Positions 34,742-47,952 are shown, counted from the first letter of the stretch. The stretch: 64,000 nt of DNA from Mycobacterium sp. DL592 (GCF_011694515.1 NZ_CP050192.1:1272349-1336348), one strand, 5' to 3'. Notes: generated by a model from the sequence alone, not told the origin. A program made the numbers and translations.

Positions 34742-36063
34742 ATGAGTACACCCGAAAAGGCCATCGGCATCGCGGTATTGGGGCTGGGTAACGTCGGCAG
34801 CGAGGTCGTGCGCATCATCGAGGAGAGCGCCGTCGACCTGGCTGCGCGCATCGGTGCCCCGCTGGAGTTGCGGGGTGTGGCAGTGCGACGCGTCGCCGAT
34901 GACCGCGGCGTGCCCGTCGGCCTGCTCACCGACAACGTCGAGGAGTTGGTGTCCCGCGACGACGTCGACATCGTCGTCGAGCTGATGGGCCCGGTCGAGC
35001 CGGCCCGCAAGGCGATCCTGTCCGCTCTCGAGCAGGGCAAGTCCGTGGTGACCGCGAACAAGGCGCTGCTGGCGCAATCCACCGGCGAGCTCGCGCAGGC
35101 TGCCGAGCGCGCGCACGTGGACCTCTACTTCGAAGCCGCCGTGGCCGGCGCCATCCCGGTGATCCGGCCGCTGACGCAGTCACTGGCCGGTGACTCGGTG
35201 CTGCGGGTGGCCGGCATCGTCAACGGCACCACCAACTACATCCTCTCCGAGATGGCCTCGACGGGAGCCGATTACGCCTCCGCGCTGGCCGATGCCAGCG
35301 CGCTGGGCTACGCCGAGGCCGACCCCACCGCCGACGTCGAGGGATACGACGCCGCCGCCAAGGCCGCGATCCTGGCGTCGATCGCGTTCCACACCCGGGT
35401 CACCGCCGACGACGTATACCGCGAGGGCATCACCAAGGTGAGCCCCGCGGACTTCGAAGCCGCCAAGGCGCTCGGCTGCACCATCAAGCTGTTGTCGATC
35501 TGCGAGCGAATCACCACACCTGAAGGACAGCAACGGGTTTCGGCGCGCGTCTACCCGGCGCTGGTACCTCTGACTCATCCGCTGGCCACCGTCAACGGGG
35601 CGTTCAACGCGGTCGTGGTCGAGGCCGAAGCCGCCGGCCGGCTGATGTTCTACGGCCAGGGCGCCGGTGGTGCGCCGACCGCCTCGTCGGTGATGGGTGA
35701 CGTCGTGATGGCGGCCCGTAACCGGGTACAGGGCGGCCGCGGACCGCGGGAATCCAAGTACGCCCAGCTGCCGATCGCCCCGATGGGCGTGATCTCGACC
35801 CGCTACTACGTGAGCATGACCGTCGCCGACCGGCCGGGCGTACTGGCCTCTGTCGCAGACGAATTCGGTAAGCGCGAAGTGAGTATCGCCGAGGTGCGCC
35901 AGGAAGGCCTCACCGACGAGGAGGGCCAGCCGTCCGGTGCGCGGATCGTGGTGGTCACCCACCGCGCCACTGATGCCGCGCTGTCGGAAACCGTCTCCGC
36001 GCTGGCCGATCTCGAAGCGGTGCAGAGCATCAACAGCGTGCTGCGATTGGAGGGAACCAGCGA

Positions 36064-36067
<4 letters not shown>
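34742..36067 (+). CDS. hom: Homoserine dehydrogenase
   Basis: A 441-residue enzyme (Rv1294, named thrA in M. tuberculosis) reducing aspartate semialdehyde to homoserine. NAD(P)-binding [10 protein letters not shown] near residue 12; the NKALLA segment; catalytic-domain signature [32 protein letters not shown]; and a C-terminal ACT domain (from about 350, [17 protein letters not shown]) for threonine feedback. The stop overlaps thrC by ATGA. It is the branch point for threonine and methionine. Confidence 0.97.
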
Positions 36068-38098
<2,031 letters not shown>

Positions 38099-38123
38099 CA
38101 TGGATACACGCCGGTGGCATTTC

Positions 38124-38153
38124 TTGCTTTCCGGCCGTAAAGAGGGATATTCT
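38124..38153 (+). promoter_or_regulatory. Candidate promoter of rho
   Basis: TTGCTT (38124-38129), 18-bp spacer, TATTCT (38148-38153). It would give a leader of about 210 nt before the rho GTG. The remaining leader (to 38373) shows no gene and no recognised riboswitch. A long leader fits known autogenous control of rho, but this is inference. Confidence 0.4.
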
Positions 38154-38373
38154 CGGTCCCGTCCAGGCAATCGCAGAGTCTTAACCTGCGCCGAGACTAG
38201 GACGACCACCAATTCTTCTCGTGTTCAAGTCGTTGACTGGCGGTTCGCCATGTGGCCGCGCATCCCGACGGTCACCGTTGGCGCTGAGATGACGGTGTGA
38301 CTTCGCATTCAGCGAATCGGCTGAATGCCAGAACCCCTCGCACGATGAAACCGCGGGGTAAGAAAGGAAATCC

Positions 38374-40305
38374 GTGACCGATACGGACCTCATCACGGCT
38401 GGAGACAGCGCACCTCAACCGGATGCGCCCGCCGTGGTCTCACAACCTTCGTCGCCGCCTGAGCAGGCCGCCCGCACCGCGGACGCCGGCGCAACCGGGT
38501 CGCTCTCGACGATGGTTCTGCCCGAACTCCGGGCCCTGGCCAACCGCGTTGGCGTGAAGGGAACCTCTGGCATGCGCAAGGGCGACCTCATCGCCGCCAT
38601 CCGGGAAGCCCAGAACGGCGGCAACGGAAGCTCGCACACCGCCGCCAACGGCGCGCCCCAGGCCGCCGCCGAGCCGGCGGTGGAAGCCCGCCCCGCGGCC
38701 GACACCTCCGGCAACACTGCCGAGAACACCGCCGAGAACGGCGCCCCCGAACAGCCGCGCCGTGAGCGCCGCACCGCCAACCGTGGCGCCGGGGCTCCCA
38801 CCGAGAGCACCGAACAGCAGAAGCCGGCCGAGTCCGGTACCGAGCAGGCGCAGGCTCCGGCCCAGAACAAGCCCGATAACCAGGGCGAGTCCCGCAACGA
38901 GAACAGGGCTGACAACCGTCAGTCCAACCGCGAGTCGAATCGCGATTCGAACCGTGAGTCCAACCGTGAGTCGAACGACCAGGGTGGCGACGGCGGCAAC
39001 CAGAACCGCGGCGGAGGCGGCGGCGATGACGACGGTGACCGTGGTGGCCGCCGTGGCCGCCGGTTCCGGGACCGCAGGCGCCGCGGTGAGCGCACCGGCG
39101 GCGAAGGCGGTGCCGGCGGCAACGAGGCCGAGTTGCGCGAGGACGACGTCGTGCAGCCGGTGGCCGGCATCCTCGACGTCCTGGACAACTACGCATTTGT
39201 GCGCACCTCCGGCTACCTGGCCGGCCCCAACGACGTCTACGTCTCGATGAACATGGTTCGCAAGAACGGCCTGCGCCGCGGCGACGCGGTCACCGGCGCG
39301 GTGAGGGTGGCTAAAGAAGGCGATGGCGGCGGTCAGAATCAGCGGCAGAAGTTCAACCCGCTGGTCCGCCTCGACAGCGTCAACGGCGGCCCGGTCGACG
39401 CGGCCAAGAACCGCCCCGAGTTCAGCAAGCTGACCCCGCTCTACCCGAACCAGCGGCTGCGCCTGGAGACCACCAGCGAGCGGCTCACCACCCGCGTGAT
39501 CGACCTGATCATGCCCATCGGCAAGGGCCAGCGCGCCCTGATCGTGTCCCCGCCGAAGGCCGGTAAGACCACGATCATGCAGGACATCGCCAACGCGATC
39601 ACGAAGAACAACCCCGAGTGCCACCTGATGGTGGTGCTGGTCGACGAACGGCCCGAAGAGGTCACCGACATGCAGCGTTCGGTCAAGGGCGAGGTCATCG
39701 CCTCGACCTTCGACCGGCCGCCGTCAGACCACACCCAGGCCGCCGAACTCGCGATCGAGCGGGCCAAGCGACTGGTCGAGCAGGGCAAGGACGTCGTCGT
39801 CCTGCTGGACTCCATCACCCGGCTCGGACGCGCCTACAACAACGCCTCCCCGGCGTCGGGGCGCATCCTGTCCGGTGGTGTGGACTCCACCGCGCTGTAC
39901 CCGCCCAAGCGGTTCCTGGGTGCGGCCCGCAACATCGAACACGGCGGCTCGCTGACCATCATCGCCACCGCCATGGTGGAGACCGGTTCGACCGGTGACA
40001 CGGTGATCTTCGAGGAGTTCAAGGGCACCGGTAACGCCGAGCTCAAGCTCGACCGCAAGATCGCCGAGCGCCGGGTGTTCCCCGCGGTCGACGTCAACCC
40101 GTCGGGCACCCGCAAGGACGAGCTGCTGCTCTCGCCCGACGAGTTCTCGGTGGTGCACAAGCTGCGCCGGGTGCTGTCCGGGCTGGACTCACACCAGGCC
40201 ATCGACCTGCTGATGAGCCAGCTGCGGAAGACCAAGAACAACTACGAGTTCCTGGTGCAGGTCTCCAAGACCGCGCCGGGCATGGACAAGGACAACGTCG
40301 ACTGA
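38374..40305 (+). CDS. rho: Transcription termination factor Rho
   Basis: A 643-residue hexameric RNA helicase/ATPase. It has an N-terminal SAP-like segment (LPELRALANRVGVKGTSGMRKGDLI), then an approximately 190-residue disordered insert rich in Asn/Arg/Ser/Gly (repeated NRESNR units, then GGRRGRRFRDRRRRG), as in actinobacterial Rho. The RNA-binding cold-shock domain (about 265-330) has GYLAGPNDVYVS. The ATPase domain has P-loop PPKAGKTT, VVLVDERPEEVTDM and GRAYNNASPASGRILSGGVD. AAGGAAA precedes GTG 38374. Confidence 0.97.
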   Translation: MTDTDLITAGDSAPQPDAPAVVSQPSSPPEQAARTADAGATGSLSTMVLPELRALANRVGVKGTSGMRKGDLIAAIREAQNGGNGSSHTAANGAPQAAAEPAVEARPAADTSGNTAENTAENGAPEQPRRERRTANRGAGAPTESTEQQKPAESGTEQAQAPAQNKPDNQGESRNENRADNRQSNRESNRDSNRESNRESNDQGGDGGNQNRGGGGGDDDGDRGGRRGRRFRDRRRRGERTGGEGGAGGNEAELREDDVVQPVAGILDVLDNYAFVRTSGYLAGPNDVYVSMNMVRKNGLRRGDAVTGAVRVAKEGDGGGQNQRQKFNPLVRLDSVNGGPVDAAKNRPEFSKLTPLYPNQRLRLETTSERLTTRVIDLIMPIGKGQRALIVSPPKAGKTTIMQDIANAITKNNPECHLMVVLVDERPEEVTDMQRSVKGEVIASTFDRPPSDHTQAAELAIERAKRLVEQGKDVVVLLDSITRLGRAYNNASPASGRILSGGVDSTALYPPKRFLGAARNIEHGGSLTIIATAMVETGSTGDTVIFEEFKGTGNAELKLDRKIAERRVFPAVDVNPSGTRKDELLLSPDEFSVVHKLRRVLSGLDSHQAIDLLMSQLRKTKNNYEFLVQVSKTAPGMDKDNVD

Positions 40306-40322
40306 CCTGGAGTTTCGGCCGG

Positions 40323-41090
40323 TTAGGGGCGTCGCAGGGCGTCCATACCCGGCGCCAGCAGGTCGTTCAACGCTGACCAGGGCACCGTGATCACCGGGGT
40401 GCCCGCGGTGAACTGATGGTCAGCGAAGTGGATTTCCAGGCCGGCCGGCGTGGGAATCCAGTTGTCGAAGTTCTCCAGCAGCGGTTTGTTGCCCGGATGG
40501 TTGGGCATCGGCGTGGCCGTGACGCCCATCGCCGGCGGCAACAACAGCTTGGTTTGCTCGGAGAGCCGGTTGAGGCCCTCCTGATCGTTGACGAAGAGTT
40601 CCTTGAGCGTGATCTGGCGCCCCGAGCGCGAGTCGATGACGACGTTGGTTACCGACCCGACGGAATGGTCGGCACCCTCGACGCTGAATTCACCGCTGAT
40701 CAGCGCGGACACTGACGTGGTGGCGAAGCGGATCTGCGGCGAGGTCTCGAATGTCCACCGCCCCTTGTCCGGCCGCGCGGCCGTCGTCTCGTCGAGTAGG
40801 CGCTGCGCGGCGTGGTGCACGGCGTCGTTGAACGCCGCACTGACCCGCGGATCACCGCCGGTCAGGGTGTCGATGGCCAGATCCCAGCGCCCGGCGCCGT
40901 CGGTGGTCGTGCCGGTCGAACTCGACCGGTCGACGGTGTACGCCTTCCCGTTCGAAACTCCGGTGTGCACCGGTGCCGCGGTAGCCGAAGAGGTCAACGG
41001 CAGATTCTGTTCCCAGTCGGTACCGCAGGCCACCAGCGCGGCTGCCAATGCCGTCGCCAGCACGACCACGCGGCGGCCGGCAAAGCTCAT
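40323..41090 (-). CDS. Putative lipoprotein with RsiV/DUF3298-like domain
   Basis: A 255-residue exported protein. The hydrophobic N-terminus ends in the lipobox LVAC (Cys22), so it is probably acylated and anchored outside the membrane. The C-terminal half (about 130-250) has the pattern of the DUF3298/RsiV fold: SVTNVVIDSRSGRQITLKELF, then LPPAMG, then GLEIHFADHQFTAGTPVITVPW. The function of such mycobacterial lipoproteins is not settled. It is convergent with rho, leaving only 17 bases between the stops. Confidence 0.75.
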   Translation of the reverse strand: MSFAGRRVVVLATALAAALVACGTDWEQNLPLTSSATAAPVHTGVSNGKAYTVDRSSSTGTTTDGAGRWDLAIDTLTGGDPRVSAAFNDAVHHAAQRLLDETTAARPDKGRWTFETSPQIRFATTSVSALISGEFSVEGADHSVGSVTNVVIDSRSGRQITLKELFVNDQEGLNRLSEQTKLLLPPAMGVTATPMPNHPGNKPLLENFDNWIPTPAGLEIHFADHQFTAGTPVITVPWSALNDLLAPGMDALRRP

Positions 41091-41239
41091 GAGGGCATTC
41101 TGGCAGCTGTATTCGCCAGAACGAAATGACCTGGTAATTTGCTGTCATTTCACCAACGCTGCACATGATTCGTGATAGTGCTTGGCGCTCAGCTGCTTTC
41201 GCTATGGCCCATGGCGCACCAAATTTCACTGGTCAAGCA

Positions 41240-41905
41240 TCACCGCGCAGGTGGAGCCTGCAGTCCGGGCAACACGTATCGACGCATGTAGCGACGCACC
41301 GCCTCGTAGTCGTCGGCGTCCAGGGTGTCGCCGGGCACGGTGCCCAGGCTGATCTGCACCCGGGCCACCCACTCGGCGGCCTCGTCCAGGTCGGTGTCGG
41401 GGTGGATCTCGCCGCGCTCGCGCGCACTTTCGAGGTACGGGCGCCAGAAGTGGCCGAGGTCGGGCAACAACCCCTGCACGCCCGCGCCGGCGCAGGCAGC
41501 GAACTCGTCGGGCTCCTCGCGCCGCAGCTGCATCACCAGCGCCCCGGGGGTTTCGTGGGCGCTGCGGCCCAGCCGGACGCCGACGGTCAGCTGCTCCTCG
41601 AAACCGGGGAGGGCCGCCAGGGTCTGGTTGGACTCGTTCCAGAACGCCTCGTTGAGCCGAACGATCGCCGCCCCCAGCAGTGCCACCTTGTCCGGGTAGT
41701 GCCGGTAGAGCCAGCCGCGCGACACACCGGCCGCCTCGGCCACCTCCGACACGGTCGTCGCCCGGATGCCCTTGGCCCGCAGACAGACTTCGGCAGCGTC
41801 GATCAGTCGCTCCCGAACCGTCTTGGTGGCGGTCCGGCTGTCCGCGTCGGCGCGTGCGGTCACCCCGGCTTCTCCTTCGGCATGTGTGACGATGTGCTCC
41901 GCCAT
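41240..41905 (-). CDS. TetR-family transcriptional regulator
   Basis: A 221-residue regulator. The N-terminal helix-turn-helix reads RERLIDAAEVCLRAKGIRATTVSEVAEAAGVSRGWLYRHYPDK (residues about 31-73), a canonical TetR DNA-binding segment, followed by an all-helical ligand domain. It is divergent from the acyl-CoA synthetase gene with an inverted repeat between them, so it probably represses that gene and itself in response to an acyl-CoA or lipid ligand. Confidence 0.92.
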   Translation of the reverse strand: MAEHIVTHAEGEAGVTARADADSRTATKTVRERLIDAAEVCLRAKGIRATTVSEVAEAAGVSRGWLYRHYPDKVALLGAAIVRLNEAFWNESNQTLAALPGFEEQLTVGVRLGRSAHETPGALVMQLRREEPDEFAACAGAGVQGLLPDLGHFWRPYLESARERGEIHPDTDLDEAAEWVARVQISLGTVPGDTLDADDYEAVRRYMRRYVLPGLQAPPAR

Positions 41906-41943
41906 CCTGTCAAACCTGGTCCCGCCGCGTCCGGGACGCGGCA

Positions 41944-41969
41944 GTAGACAGATTCCTAATCCTGTTTAC
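41944..41969. promoter_or_regulatory. Inverted repeat, candidate TetR operator
   Basis: GTAGACAG (41944-41951) and CTGTTTAC (41962-41969) form an inverted repeat with one mismatch per 8-bp arm, a 10-bp spacer, between the divergent tetR and acyl-CoA synthetase genes. Confidence 0.45.
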
Positions 41970-42038
41970 TCTGAGCTTCTATTGTGACCTGTACCGCGCG
42001 CGCAATTGGCGGTAAAGCAACAACCCGACAGGAGTTCC

Positions 42039-43622
42039 ATGGCCGAGACGGTCCAGCAGCTGCTTCGTGAACGCCTCCACGAGACCACCCCCGCGGTCAA
42101 GTTCGGCGATCAGGTGTGGACCTGGCAGGCCCATCTCGACGAGGCGTCGCGGCAGGCGGCGGCTCTGATCGCGCTCGCCGACGCCGACCGCCCGCTGCAC
42201 GTCGGAACCCTGCTGGGCAATACCCCCGCCATGCTCACCGCGATGGCCGCCGCCGGGCTGGGCGGCTACGTGCTCTGCGGGGTCAACAACACCCGCCGCG
42301 GCGAGGCGCTGGGACGCGACATCGCCAAAGCCCACTGCCAGATCCTGCTGACCGATGCTGAGCACCGGGGCCTGCTCGACGGTTTCGACCTTGCTGGCGT
42401 GCGGGTGCTCGACGTCGACTCCGAGGAATGGCGGCGGTTGCTGGCCGACGCGGGGGAGCTGACTCCGCACCGCGAGGTCACCGCCACCGACACCTTCATG
42501 CTGATCTTCACCTCCGGCACCAGCGGCGAGCCCAAGGCCGTCCAGGTGGCCCACATGATGGTGCCGTTCGCCGGCGTGGCACTCGTCGACCGCTTCGAGA
42601 TCACCGCCTCCGACGTCTGTTACCTGTCGATGCCGCTGTTCCACTCCAACGCGCTGATGGCCGGGTGGGCGGTGGCACTGTCGGCGGGCGCGGCCATGGC
42701 GCCGGCCAGCTTCAGCGCCTCCGGTCTGCTCGACGACCTGCGCCGCTACGGCATCACCTACATGAACTACGTCGGCAAGCCGCTGGCCTACGTGCTGGCC
42801 ACCCCCGAACGTCCCGACGACCACGACAACCCGCTTCGGGTCGCCTTCGGCAACGAGGCCACCGACCGCGACATCGCCGAGTTCGGCAGGCGCTTCGGCT
42901 GCACGGTCTGGGACGGCTTCGGTTCCACCGAGGGTGCTGTCATCATCACCCGCGAGGACAACTGTCCGCAGGGGTCGGTCGGCCGCGGATTCCCCGGGGT
43001 GGCCATCTACAACTCCGAGACGCTGCAGGAATGCGCGACGGCGGTGTTCGACGAGAACGGGGCGCTGGCCAACGCCGAAGAGGCGATCGGTGAGATCGTC
43101 AACACCACCGGCGGTGGCATGTTCGGCGGTTACTACAACGACGCCGGAGCCACCGACGAGCGGCTGCGCCACGGCATGTACTGGTCGGGCGATCTCGGCT
43201 ACCGCGACGCCGACGGCTGGATCTACCTGGCCGGCCGGACCGCCGACTGGATGCGGGTCGACGGCGAGAACATGGCCGCCGCCCCGATCGAGCGGATCAT
43301 CCTGCGGCTGCCCGAGATCAGCCAGGCCGTGGTGTACCCGGTGCCCGACGAGCACGTGGGGGACCAGGTGATGGTCGCGCTGCTGCTCGGCGAGCAGGCC
43401 AAGCTCACCCCGGAGGCCTTCGGGAACTTCCTCGCCGCCCAGCCCGACCTGTCGCCGAAGGCCTGGCCGCGCCACGTCTGGATCGCCCCCGAGCTGCCGA
43501 CGACGGCCACCAACAAGGTGCTCAAGCGCGAGCTGATCACCCGCGGTGCCCACCCCGAAGGCGGGCAGCTGTGGACGCGCGCCGCCCGCGAGAAGGTCTA
43601 CCGTCCGGTCACACCGGAATAG
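42039..43622 (+). CDS. Acyl-CoA synthetase (FadD family)
   Basis: A 527-residue AMP-forming ligase. The start is ATG 42039, 4 bases after the Shine-Dalgarno ACAGGAG; an upstream in-frame start at 42006 lacks one. P-loop-like A3 motif [14 protein letters not shown] (about 160), A5-type GFGSTEGA, A7 [15 protein letters not shown]8 [14 protein letters not shown], and the A10 lysine in NKVLKREL. It activates a fatty or other carboxylic acid as the CoA thioester. It resembles mycobacterial FadD1/FadD17-type proteins; chain-length preference is unknown. Control by the divergent TetR is likely. Confidence 0.9.
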   Translation: MAETVQQLLRERLHETTPAVKFGDQVWTWQAHLDEASRQAAALIALADADRPLHVGTLLGNTPAMLTAMAAAGLGGYVLCGVNNTRRGEALGRDIAKAHCQILLTDAEHRGLLDGFDLAGVRVLDVDSEEWRRLLADAGELTPHREVTATDTFMLIFTSGTSGEPKAVQVAHMMVPFAGVALVDRFEITASDVCYLSMPLFHSNALMAGWAVALSAGAAMAPASFSASGLLDDLRRYGITYMNYVGKPLAYVLATPERPDDHDNPLRVAFGNEATDRDIAEFGRRFGCTVWDGFGSTEGAVIITREDNCPQGSVGRGFPGVAIYNSETLQECATAVFDENGALANAEEAIGEIVNTTGGGMFGGYYNDAGATDERLRHGMYWSGDLGYRDADGWIYLAGRTADWMRVDGENMAAAPIERIILRLPEISQAVVYPVPDEHVGDQVMVALLLGEQAKLTPEAFGNFLAAQPDLSPKAWPRHVWIAPELPTTATNKVLKRELITRGAHPEGGQLWTRAAREKVYRPVTPE

Positions 43623-43640
43623 CCCCGGCGATAGCGGCGT

Positions 43641-43670
43641 TTGGGCAGGTGACGGTCAACCTGGCATACT
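43641..43670 (+). promoter_or_regulatory. Candidate promoter of rpmE
   Basis: TTGGGC (43641-43646), 18-bp spacer, CATACT (43665-43670). It would yield a leader of about 85 nt before the rpmE ATG. Confidence 0.4.
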
Positions 43671-43761
43671 GGACCGTCGACCACCTCAGGTACCGGTTCA
43701 CGCCCGCTTACCAGGGAGTTTCCCAAGGGCGACCCGGCGACCTACGAATGAAGAGGACACC

Positions 43762-43992
43762 ATGAAGACAGGCATTCATCCTGCCTACGGCGAGACCACC
43801 GTGGTCTGCGGCTGTGGCAACAGCTTCACCACCCGCAGCACCAAGGACGGCGGCCACATCGTGGTCGAGGTCTGCTCGCAGTGCCATCCCTTCTACACCG
43901 GCAAGCAGAAGATCCTCGACAGCGGCGGCCGCGTGGCCCGCTTCGAGAAGCGCTACGGCAAGCGCAAGACGAACGAGTCGGCTGACAACTAG
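43762..43992 (+). CDS. rpmE: 50S ribosomal protein L31 (zinc-binding form)
   Basis: A 76-residue ribosomal protein. It begins [20 protein letters not shown] and has [14 protein letters not shown]; the four Cys (CxC and CxxC) are the zinc ligands of the C+ form, as opposed to the zinc-independent L31 paralogue. ATG 43762 follows GAAGAGGACACC. It stands upstream of prfA, as in other mycobacteria. Confidence 0.97.
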   Translation: MKTGIHPAYGETTVVCGCGNSFTTRSTKDGGHIVVEVCSQCHPFYTGKQKILDSGGRVARFEKRYGKRKTNESADN

Positions 43993-44085
43993 CTGCCTTA
44001 CCGACGCCCGATCTGTCGCGATTATTCAGCGAGAGGCCGGGCGTCGGTCTGCGTTCGGGCACAGATGACTGCGAAGGAGGGTTGA

Positions 44086-45162
<1,077 letters not shown>

Positions 45163-45172
45163 GAGCCCAGAC

Positions 45173-46057
45173 ATGACCGGGAACCGAGCCTCAGGCCTGA
45201 GGCAGCTGCGGCAGGCCATCAACTCGGCCGCCGCTGCCCTCGCCGAGGCCGGAATCGACTCCGCCAGAACCGATGCCGAGCTGCTGGCCGCCCATGTCGC
45301 CGGCGCCGAACGGGGTCGGCTGGCCACCATCGACCCGCCCGGGCCGGACTTCTACCCTCGCTACGACCAGGTGATCTCCGAGCGCAGGCGGCGTATCCCC
45401 GTGCAGCACCTCACCGGTACCGCGGCCTTCGGGCCGCTGCAACTTCGGGTCGGTCCCGGTGTGTTCATCCCGCGGCCCGAAACCGAGGCGATGCTGGAAT
45501 GGGCTGTGGCCCAACGTCTACCGGATGAGCCGGTGATCGTCGACCTGTGCACCGGTTCGGGTGCATTGGCGCTGGCGCTGGCGGCCGCCTGGCCGCGCGC
45601 CCGGGTCGTCGCCGTCGACGACGATCCCGGCGCCCTGGAGTACGCCCGGCGCAACGCCGAGGCCACTGCGGTGGACCTCGTGCATGCCGATGTCACCGTG
45701 GCCGGGCTGTTGCCCGAGCTGGACGGTACGGTCGACCTCGTGGTGTCCAACCCCCCTTACATCCCTGCCGGGGCGGTGCTGGAACCCGAAGTCGCCGATC
45801 ACGACCCGGCTCACGCACTGTTCGGCGGCCCCGACGGCATGGCGGTGATCGGCCCCATCGTGGGCCTGGCCGGCCGCTGGTTGCGCGACGGCGGGTTGCT
45901 GGCTATCGAACACGACGACACGACATCACAGCAGACGGTTGAAACCATCAGCCGCACTGGACTTTTCACAGCCGTCACGGCGCGCCGTGACTTGGCGGGA
46001 CGCTCACGCTTTGTGACGGCACGCAGGGGCCGACCCAACATGGAGGACGCACCATGA
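45173..46057 (+). CDS. prmC: Release factor glutamine methyltransferase PrmC (HemK)
   Basis: A 294-residue SAM-dependent N5-glutamine methyltransferase. The N-terminal helical domain (1-75) binds the release factor. SAM-binding VDLCTGSGALALALA and the catalytic NPPY in VVSNPPYIP (about residue 192) are present, with the family signature FIPRPETE. It methylates the GGQ motif of RF1/RF2. It starts 10 bases after prfA and overlaps the next gene by ATGA, so they form one operon. Confidence 0.96.
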   Translation: MTGNRASGLRQLRQAINSAAAALAEAGIDSARTDAELLAAHVAGAERGRLATIDPPGPDFYPRYDQVISERRRRIPVQHLTGTAAFGPLQLRVGPGVFIPRPETEAMLEWAVAQRLPDEPVIVDLCTGSGALALALAAAWPRARVVAVDDDPGALEYARRNAEATAVDLVHADVTVAGLLPELDGTVDLVVSNPPYIPAGAVLEPEVADHDPAHALFGGPDGMAVIGPIVGLAGRWLRDGGLLAIEHDDTTSQQTVETISRTGLFTAVTARRDLAGRSRFVTARRGRPNMEDAP

Positions 46058-46707
46058 CCCAGGTGTTCGACTGCGCAGACAGCGCCCGGCGCGCCGAAGC
46101 CATCTCCGCGGCGGCCGCCGCGGTCAAAAGCGGCCGGCTGGTCGTCATGCCCACCGACACGGTGTACGGCCTCGGCGCCGACGCCTTCGACAGCGACGCC
46201 GTTGCCGGTCTGCTGGCCGCCAAAGGGCGCGGTCGTGACATGCCGGTCGGTGTGCTGGTCGGGTCCTGGCACACCATCGAGGGCCTGGTCTACACCGTTC
46301 CGCACGCCGCACGTGAGCTGATCCGGGCGTTCTGGCCCGGGGCGCTGAGCCTGGTGGTCCAGCAGGCCCCGTCGCTGCAGTGGGACCTCGGCGATGCGCG
46401 CGGCACCGTCATGCTGCGCATGCCGCTGCACCCGGTGGCCATCGAACTGCTTCGCGAAACCGGGCCCATGGCCGTCTCCAGCGCCAACATCTCCGGGCGC
46501 CCGCCGGCCACCACGGCCGACGAGGCCCAAAACCAGCTGGGGGACCTGGTCCAGGTGTACCTCGACGCCGGGCCCTCGCAGCAGCAGGCCGCCTCGACCA
46601 TCGTCGACCTCACCGGCCCGACGCCGCGCATCCTGCGGGAGGGCCCGATCAGTGTCCAGGCCGTCGCCGACGTTCTCGGTGTCGACGCCGCCTCGCTGAC
46701 CGACTGA
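46054..46707 (+). CDS. Threonylcarbamoyl-AMP synthase (Sua5/YrdC/TsaC family)
   Basis: A 217-residue single YrdC domain. VVMPTDTVYGLGADAF is the signature at the N-terminus; KGRGRDMPVGVLVG and RAFWPGALSLVV follow; VSSANISGRPPATT is the late motif. It makes threonylcarbamoyl-AMP from threonine, bicarbonate and ATP for the t6A37 modification of ANN-decoding tRNAs. Matches Rv1301 in context. It lacks the C-terminal Sua5 domain, so it is the short form. Confidence 0.94.
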   Translation: MTQVFDCADSARRAEAISAAAAAVKSGRLVVMPTDTVYGLGADAFDSDAVAGLLAAKGRGRDMPVGVLVGSWHTIEGLVYTVPHAARELIRAFWPGALSLVVQQAPSLQWDLGDARGTVMLRMPLHPVAIELLRETGPMAVSSANISGRPPATTADEAQNQLGDLVQVYLDAGPSQQQAASTIVDLTGPTPRILREGPISVQAVADVLGVDAASLTD

Positions 46708-46732
46708 TCGGCCTGGCGCCGGCCACAGCTTG

Positions 46733-47944
46733 GTGCAGTACGGTTTTGTGCAAATGTCCAGCGGAACCGAAGTCCTTCTCGCACTGTCGGACCGCGGTGC
46801 CGGTGTCCCGCTGCGGGAGTTGGCGCTCGTCGGCCTGACGGCGGCGATCATCACCTATTTCGCCACCGGTTGGGTGCGCGTGCTGGCCACCCGGGCCGGT
46901 GCGCTGGCATACCCCCGCGAGCGTGACGTCCACACCCGGCCGACGCCCCGGATGGGCGGGCTGGCGATGTACCTCGGCGTGGTCGCCGCGGTGTTCCTCG
47001 CCTCGCAGCTGCCGGCATTGACGCGAGGGTTCATCTACTCCTCGGGCATGCCCGCGGTGGTCGTCGCCGGCGGGCTCATCATGGTCATCGGCCTGATCGA
47101 CGACCGCTGGGGCCTGGACGCACTGACCAAGTTTGCCGGCCAGATCACCGCTGCCAGCGTGCTCGTCACCATGGGGGTGGCCTGGAGCGTCCTCTACATC
47201 CCGTTCGGCGGCGTGGGCACGATCGTGCTCGACCAGGTCTCGTCGATCCTGCTGACGCTGGCGCTCACCGTCTCGATCGTCAATGCGATGAACTTCGTCG
47301 ACGGGCTCGACGGCCTCGCCGCCGGCCTCGGGCTGATCACCGCCTCGGCCATCTGCATCTTCTCTGTCGGACTGCTGCGTGACCACGGCGGTGATGTGCT
47401 GTTCTATCCGCCGGCGGTGATCTCGGTGGTGCTGGCGGGGGCCTGCCTGGGCTTCCTGCCGCACAACTTCTACCGGGCCAAGATCTTCATGGGCGATTCC
47501 GGCTCGATGCTGATCGGGTTGATGCTCGCCGCCGCGTCGACGACGGCGGCGGGCCCGATCTCGCAGAGCGCGTACGGCGCCAGGGATGTCTTCGCGTTGT
47601 TGTCGCCGTTCCTGTTGGTGGTGGCGGTGATGTTCGTTCCGGCCCTGGACATGTTGCTGGCGATCGTGCGGCGCACCAGGGCGGGGCAGAGCCCGTTCAG
47701 CCCCGACAAGATGCACCTGCATCATCGGTTGCTGCAGATCGGCCATTCGCACCGGCGGGTGGTGTTGCTGATCTACCTGTGGGTCGGCATTGTCGCCCTC
47801 GGTGCGGCGAGCACGATCTTCTTCGATCCGCGCTACACCGGGGCGGTGATGCTGGCCGCGATCGTAGTGGCCGTGGTCGTCACTTTGATCCCTCTGCTGC
47901 GGCGCGGAGACGACGACTACGAGGGTGTTTACGACGCGGAGTAG
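46733..47944 (+). CDS. wecA: Decaprenyl-phosphate GlcNAc-1-phosphate transferase (WecA/Rfe)
   Basis: A 403-residue integral membrane transferase with about 11 helices. Start GTG 46733 gives MQYGFVQMSSG, like the M. tuberculosis Rfe start; TTG 46730 is adjacent. Motifs: RDVHTRPTPRMGGLAM, GLIDDRWGLDA with the catalytic Asp pair, VNAMNFVDGLDGLAAGL, FMGDSGSMLIG, and the cytosolic His-rich KMHLHHRLLQIGHSHRR. It starts the linker of arabinogalactan by loading GlcNAc-1-P on decaprenyl phosphate. It ends about 230 bases before the atp operon. Confidence 0.96.
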   Translation: MQYGFVQMSSGTEVLLALSDRGAGVPLRELALVGLTAAIITYFATGWVRVLATRAGALAYPRERDVHTRPTPRMGGLAMYLGVVAAVFLASQLPALTRGFIYSSGMPAVVVAGGLIMVIGLIDDRWGLDALTKFAGQITAASVLVTMGVAWSVLYIPFGGVGTIVLDQVSSILLTLALTVSIVNAMNFVDGLDGLAAGLGLITASAICIFSVGLLRDHGGDVLFYPPAVISVVLAGACLGFLPHNFYRAKIFMGDSGSMLIGLMLAAASTTAAGPISQSAYGARDVFALLSPFLLVVAVMFVPALDMLLAIVRRTRAGQSPFSPDKMHLHHRLLQIGHSHRRVVLLIYLWVGIVALGAASTIFFDPRYTGAVMLAAIVVAVVVTLIPLLRRGDDDYEGVYDAE

Positions 47945-47952
47945 TAGACGTG

